Positions 59,931 to 64,000 of a stretch of 64,000 nucleotides of DNA are shown one piece after another (the stretch's first letter is position 1; each line of letters begins with the position of its first letter). Made by a program: the position numbers and the translations under genes. The notes under the pieces are model-generated. The model did not search any database, was not told where the DNA came from, and saw nothing but the letters and a program-made list of their open reading frames with translations. Source of the stretch: Seriola aureovittata (taxonomy: Eukaryota > Chordata > Actinopteri > Carangiformes > Carangidae); assembly GCF_021018895.1 (NCBI RefSeq), contig NC_079380.1, positions 2,701,736 through 2,765,735 of the forward strand, written 5' to 3'.

Positions 59931-60954
59931 ACGTCCAATGTCAATGTTCCGTGTCAATGCAGGAAGTAGTGTGTTCTTAGCAACTTTGAAGTGGAAGACC
60001 AGAGTCTCCGCCCTGTCGCAGACTTTTGCTTTTTAATTAAAACTTTGAACAGAAGCCTTTTCTTACAGGCTCTGAGCAGAGTCACATGTCTGAGCGAAGC
60101 CTGTCATATTATCTTCACAAAAAGTTTGACCTCTCAGAAATGTATTTGAGTTTTCTGTTTGAATGTCTGCAGAGGAGATAGAGGACAGAGGAGAGGGTCA
60201 GTGATCCACTGAAACTAAAGCTTGTTGATGGGGCTAAAAGAAAAAAACAACTGTATTTTAATGGATTTTATTTTCATATTTGTTTATGAAATGTTCATTT
60301 TAACCAAGTTGCAGAATGAAATATCACACTGAATGAGCTCTTAGCAGCTCCTGCTGTACAGGGCCGATGTATGTACAGACTGAAATCACTGGTTTGCTTT
60401 GATCATCTCACAATTTCCAAGCATTTTGTTTTACAGACAAGATCTTTAGTTGACAAGGAGCATCTTTTTTACTATGATTTATGGGCAGATTTTGAGATTT
60501 TCACTTACAGTCAACCCTGGAGCCACTGGAGATTGATCCTCATAGAGCAACTTATGCTGTATCTAAAAATATATGTTTCATCATATCACCTCAAGCATAT
60601 ACAGCATGCACAAATAAAGCAGGAACAAAGAACTTAAACAGAACTCAAAGGAATGTTTTCAGTGTTGTGCAGATTTGTCCTGATGTTCTTCCGGTTCTGT
60701 ATTTCTCTTCCCACTGTGCTGCTTGTTGTGCTCATACATTTAAATCATCAGTTGAAACTTCATGTGAACAGCAGCCACATCAATGAATTTGAACACACAC
60801 AAACCACACAGCCCTCCCATATTTAATGCAAAAAAATGAGAGAAATTAATATAGATTAAGTAGATAGAATATAAGATTAAAGGAAAAAGAAAAAAAAATA
60901 TCTTGGGGTGAAAACCAAAGAGGAGAAAGAGAAAGAAGAGGAGGAGGAGGGGGG

Positions 60955-60995
<41 letters not shown>

Positions 60996-61101
60996 TGAGA
61001 AAGAGTGGGGATTCTTCCAGGTTGACCTCATTCAGTCTGACCCCCAACTCCTGTTTTCCTTTCCATAACTCATCTCAAGTTCAACACAGGGCTGTCTGCC
61101 T

Positions 61102-61146
<45 letters not shown>

Positions 61147-61268
61147 TATGCCCTCACAATGAGCGGAGAAAGATAAAGTGGTGTGGCTGCAGTTCAAGAG
61201 TTCAGAGACTCAGTTACATAGATGAGGGCGCACGCACACACACACACACACACACAGCGAGAGAGAGA

Positions 61269-61318
<50 letters not shown>

Positions 61319-61350
61319 CCTGGTAAAGGTTTGCACTTTACATAACTACA
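59931..61350. other. Gene-free DNA downstream of hoxb1a
   Basis: AT-rich non-coding DNA with GA (60956-60992), GT (61103-61145) and CA-GA (61232-61318) arrays. Nothing else is recognised on either strand. Confidence 0.5.
61103..61318. repeat. (GT)n, (CA)n and (GA)n arrays
   Basis: GT at 61103-61145, CA at 61234-61256 and GA at 61258-61318; a further GA array is at 60956-60992. Confidence 0.96.
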
Positions 61351-62145
61351 GTGGCTTCAGAATGTATTCATTCCCTTCAGTTTATTGTGTTGTAGACTTT
61401 AATGGAGACAATTGTACTTTCTCCCATCACTCTACACTTAATCATCCATAATGTCAAGTGAAAACATGTTTATCAAAATCAAAAACTGAAATCTCTTAAT
61501 TTACAAATGTATTCAGAGCCTTAATTCAGTTCTTCGTTGAACCTGTTTGGAAGTGATTACAGCTTCAAGTCGTCTAGGGTTAATCTTTACAAGCTTTGCA
61601 CATCTGGATTTGGGCAGTTTATCGCATTCCTCCTCTCAACCTCCGTCAGATTGGATGGGAGGTGACTTTGAGCTGTCATCTTCAGGTCTCTTCATTCCAG
61701 AGATGTTCTATGAGGTTTAATGAGGCAATATATAAGAGAGTTTAAATCATTCAAAAATGAACTAAGATTACCGACAGGATGTGAGGGAATAACATTTTTT
61801 GTGAAAAATGTTAGGTTTTCTTTAAGGACCTCTCTGTATTTGGTTTCATTCATCCTTCCCTCAGTCCTGACCGGTCTCCCTGTGTTTTCTGCTGAGAGAC
61901 ACCCCCACAGCGTGATGCTGCCCTCACCATGCTTCACTGTAGGGAGTGTATTAGCCAGGTAATGAGCAGTGCCTGCTGTTCACCAGATGTAGTGCTTGGA
62001 GTTCTGCTCAAAGGGTTAAATTTATGTCTCATAAAACCAGAGAACCCTCAAACTCCAAGCAGGCTGTTATATGTTTTTATATCCCTTATATCTAGCCACT
62101 CTACGATGTACCATACATGACGGAGTGCTGCGGAGATGCTCCACT
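61351..62145 (-). mobile_element. Tc1/mariner-family transposon relic
   Basis: On the minus strand, 61937-61795 encodes [19 protein letters not shown], then [20 protein letters not shown], the catalytic-domain signature of fish Tc1-like transposases (KHGGGSI-WGCFSA-GTG). The left end GTGGCTTCAGAATGTATTC resembles the terminal repeat of the salmon-type Tc1 element. An insertion or degenerate stretch interrupts it at about 61726-61795, and the other end is missing. It is inactive. Confidence 0.85.
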
Positions 62146-62913
62146 GACACACTGAGATTCTTGGCTGTCATCAAGTGAGAAATCACGGACTGTCACATGA
62201 TCAAACTGGAGCCTGAGCCGGACCAGGTCAATGGAAAGGTCAATACCTACATTAAGGAGCAGGACGTTTTCTGGCATCCAGCTTTTCACAGTACACAACC
62301 AAAACTCTAGTTTAGTTATCTGAGAATATCCTCCAGACTTTACACAGCTGAGCATCATCAGTGTAACAGTGGAAATTAAATCTATGACTTTGTGTAATTT
62401 GGCCAAGAAGTGAAATATAAAGAGAAAAGCAGGGTACGCTGGGTATTATCATTATTAATATTATTATTATCATTATTATTAACAGATTTGGATTACAGCA
62501 GTGAATGGATGACTGTCTTTATGCTAATTAAATAACTTAAGTTTATGAAACTACTGTAGCAAAACTGACAAAGAAAATTAAAATAATTTGTGCACTTCAA
62601 CTAGAGAACTGTACTGTCAAATATTGTTCAAACTGCTGTTTGTTTCATTTACATATAGTTTAGGAGTCTTTCTTTCAACAAAGGCCTTGGGTTCAGTGTG
62701 CGGCTGCTGGTGCATCCATCACAATGACTATAATAAGAATACATTAGAAAACTAAGAAATACATCACAATTGTAATAATACTAATAGTTGCAATCTAAAT
62801 GTAAAATATTGCATTGGTTAAAGTGAATAATAAATACTTAAAAACAAAGATGAGGCAAGTAATAAAAGGCAAACACTTGAATGCATTTCTTTGCATTCAC
62901 TTCAGTTGAGTGT

Positions 62914-62968
<55 letters not shown>

Positions 62969-63590
62969 TTGCAGGTCTTGTCAGGGTCATCCAGAGTTCA
63001 GCAGCTCCCGCTCCTCCCTCACTGATGTGTATCTGTTTACTGTCTTGTCATGTGAATCTGCCTCCGGTGACGGTGGAGGTGCAGGCTGGTTTTTAATGTT
63101 TCATTTACTTAATATATATTATGTTTACGTGGCAGCATCATTGTAAAGGATCTTCAAATGCAGCTCTACCCTCACCGAGCACTTTAACAGGAACACCTGT
63201 ACACCTGCTTATTCATGAAATGATCTAATTAGCCAATCACGTGGCAGCAGGTGATCATTGATCAGTGCTGAGAGGACCACCGGTCTCAAGGTGGTCATGG
63301 TGGTCCTCACAGCTGTGAAATGAATGACAAACATTATCTGGATTCACACTCAAAGTATTCACAATCTAAATGGTTACTGAAAAATATCAAGATCTAATAC
63401 AGAATCAGGTGAGATCACGTAGATCATTTAAGTTCCTGTACATAAAGTTTCTTCTTATGTATTATGTTATGTATGTTTTTCTGTGTTGGTTGCACATCTG
63501 GATGTTTTTCCCTGAACAGTTTGTGCTTTGACTCTTCTATACGTTTTGGTATCTGTTGCATTTTGGGATGTTTGTACTTTCTCCAGCTGC
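62146..63590. other. Gene-free DNA with repeat scraps
   Basis: It contains an ATT tract (62450-62482), a GT array (62907-62965) and, at 63188-63252, a fragment beginning CAGGAACACCTGTACACCTG that resembles a widespread fish repeat. No coding frame is supported. Confidence 0.5.
62907..62965. repeat. (GT)n microsatellite
   Basis: About 28 GT units with two small interruptions. Confidence 0.97.
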
Positions 63591-63595
63591 ACAAT

Positions 63596-63775
63596 AGAGA
63601 TATTGGTAGATATTGCGATTTCAGCTGGAATGATTGTTTTTGCATTTAATTTTCACTGAAAAATTTATGATGATGTGATTTTTTTGTCGGCCTTGTAACA
63701 AACATGTTCCTTTACGTCTGGAGAATATGATTTGTATGCCGGGGCATCTCTGTAGCACTGTAGTACTTTCACACT
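63596..63775 (+). repeat. Dispersed repeat family 2, copy
   Basis: It shares GATATTGCGATTTCAGCTGG, TTTTTGCATTTAATTTTCA and GGGGCATCTCTGTAGCAC with the copies at 41283-41470 and (reverse) 17143-17340. Confidence 0.6.
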
Positions 63776-64000
63776 TGTATGTGCTTTGGTCTTAAGAGCC
63801 ACACTAGTTTTTAATATTTAGCTATGCCAACAGGCAGTTAAATCTGCATGACGTGTATTCAGCATTCTCTTAACAGCATGTGTGTGTATTAATTCTTCAG
63901 TACTTAGTGAAATGGATGCAGAAATGTATTTGTAGAGACGCATAAAAACACTCCTAGCCTCTAACGATGATCCTTATCAGTAAACAGAACACTGATTCAG

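Noticed and set aside
61692..61937. Transposase-like frame as an active gene
   Set aside because: Only part of the Tc1 catalytic domain remains and it is interrupted.
62225..62242. AGGTCA repeat as a retinoic-acid element 3' of hoxb1a
   Set aside because: The spacing is six bases (DR6), not a standard retinoid-receptor arrangement, and it adjoins transposon-derived DNA.
55479..64000. Exon of a flanking gene such as skap1
   Set aside because: No PH or SH3 domain fragment or credible exon is visible; only repeats and AT-rich DNA.
1..64000. CRISPR array, operon, or prokaryotic-type system
   Set aside because: The regular repeats are eukaryotic microsatellites; genes are spliced vertebrate Hox genes.

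Overview
The window is vertebrate genomic DNA from a teleost fish. It holds the 3' (anterior) end of a HoxBa cluster, with three two-exon Hox genes on the + strand in collinear order: hoxb3a (coding 13842-20007), hoxb2a (28267-31181) and hoxb1a (52862-55478). Each gene has an N-terminal exon with a PBX-binding hexapeptide (FPWM, FPWM, FDWM), one phase-1 intron, and a second exon with a 60-residue homeodomain. Residues around the homeodomain and the conserved N- and C-termini assign them to paralogue groups 3, 2 and 1 of the B cluster. A B2 gene together with B3 and B1 points to the 'a' duplicate of the teleost-specific genome duplication. Abundant long (CA)n and (CT)n arrays and Tc1, LINE and SINE relics fit a ray-finned fish. 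The species cannot be named from this sequence.

Region 1-13.8 kb is non-coding. By synteny it should lie between hoxb4a (left of the window) and the hoxb3a coding exons. It contains a well-formed 67-bp internal untranslated exon (5786-5852), with a pair of Maf-type half-sites just upstream of it. It also has a GC-rich block ending in a strong splice donor (to 10416) and the hoxb3a 5'UTR acceptor at 13719-13720, so hoxb3a probably has several upstream promoters. Region 14.4-19.1 kb is the hoxb3a intron. Region 20.0-28.3 kb holds the hoxb3a 3'UTR, with a strong hairpin, followed by hoxb2a control DNA. That DNA includes a Meis/Prep (CTGTCA) plus PBX-HOX (AGATTGATCA) pair at 26844-26879, laid out like the mammalian Hoxb2 rhombomere-4 enhancer.

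Region 31.2-51.9 kb, between hoxb2a and hoxb1a, is gene-free and rich in decayed mobile elements: an RTE/Rex-like LINE, an L2-like LINE, a tRNA-type SINE head and a roughly 0.5-kb dispersed element. At 51941-52026 lies a close counterpart of the Hoxb1 autoregulatory element: a TGACAG site, three PBX-HOX repeats and a Sox/Oct composite. Downstream of hoxb1a (55.5-64 kb) I see no gene, only repeats including a Tc1/mariner relic.

Together the genes encode PBX/MEIS-partnered transcription factors that pattern the hindbrain. The visible cis-elements would feed back through them: HoxB1-PBX-MEIS on hoxb1a itself and on hoxb2a, and MafB-type input on hoxb3a.
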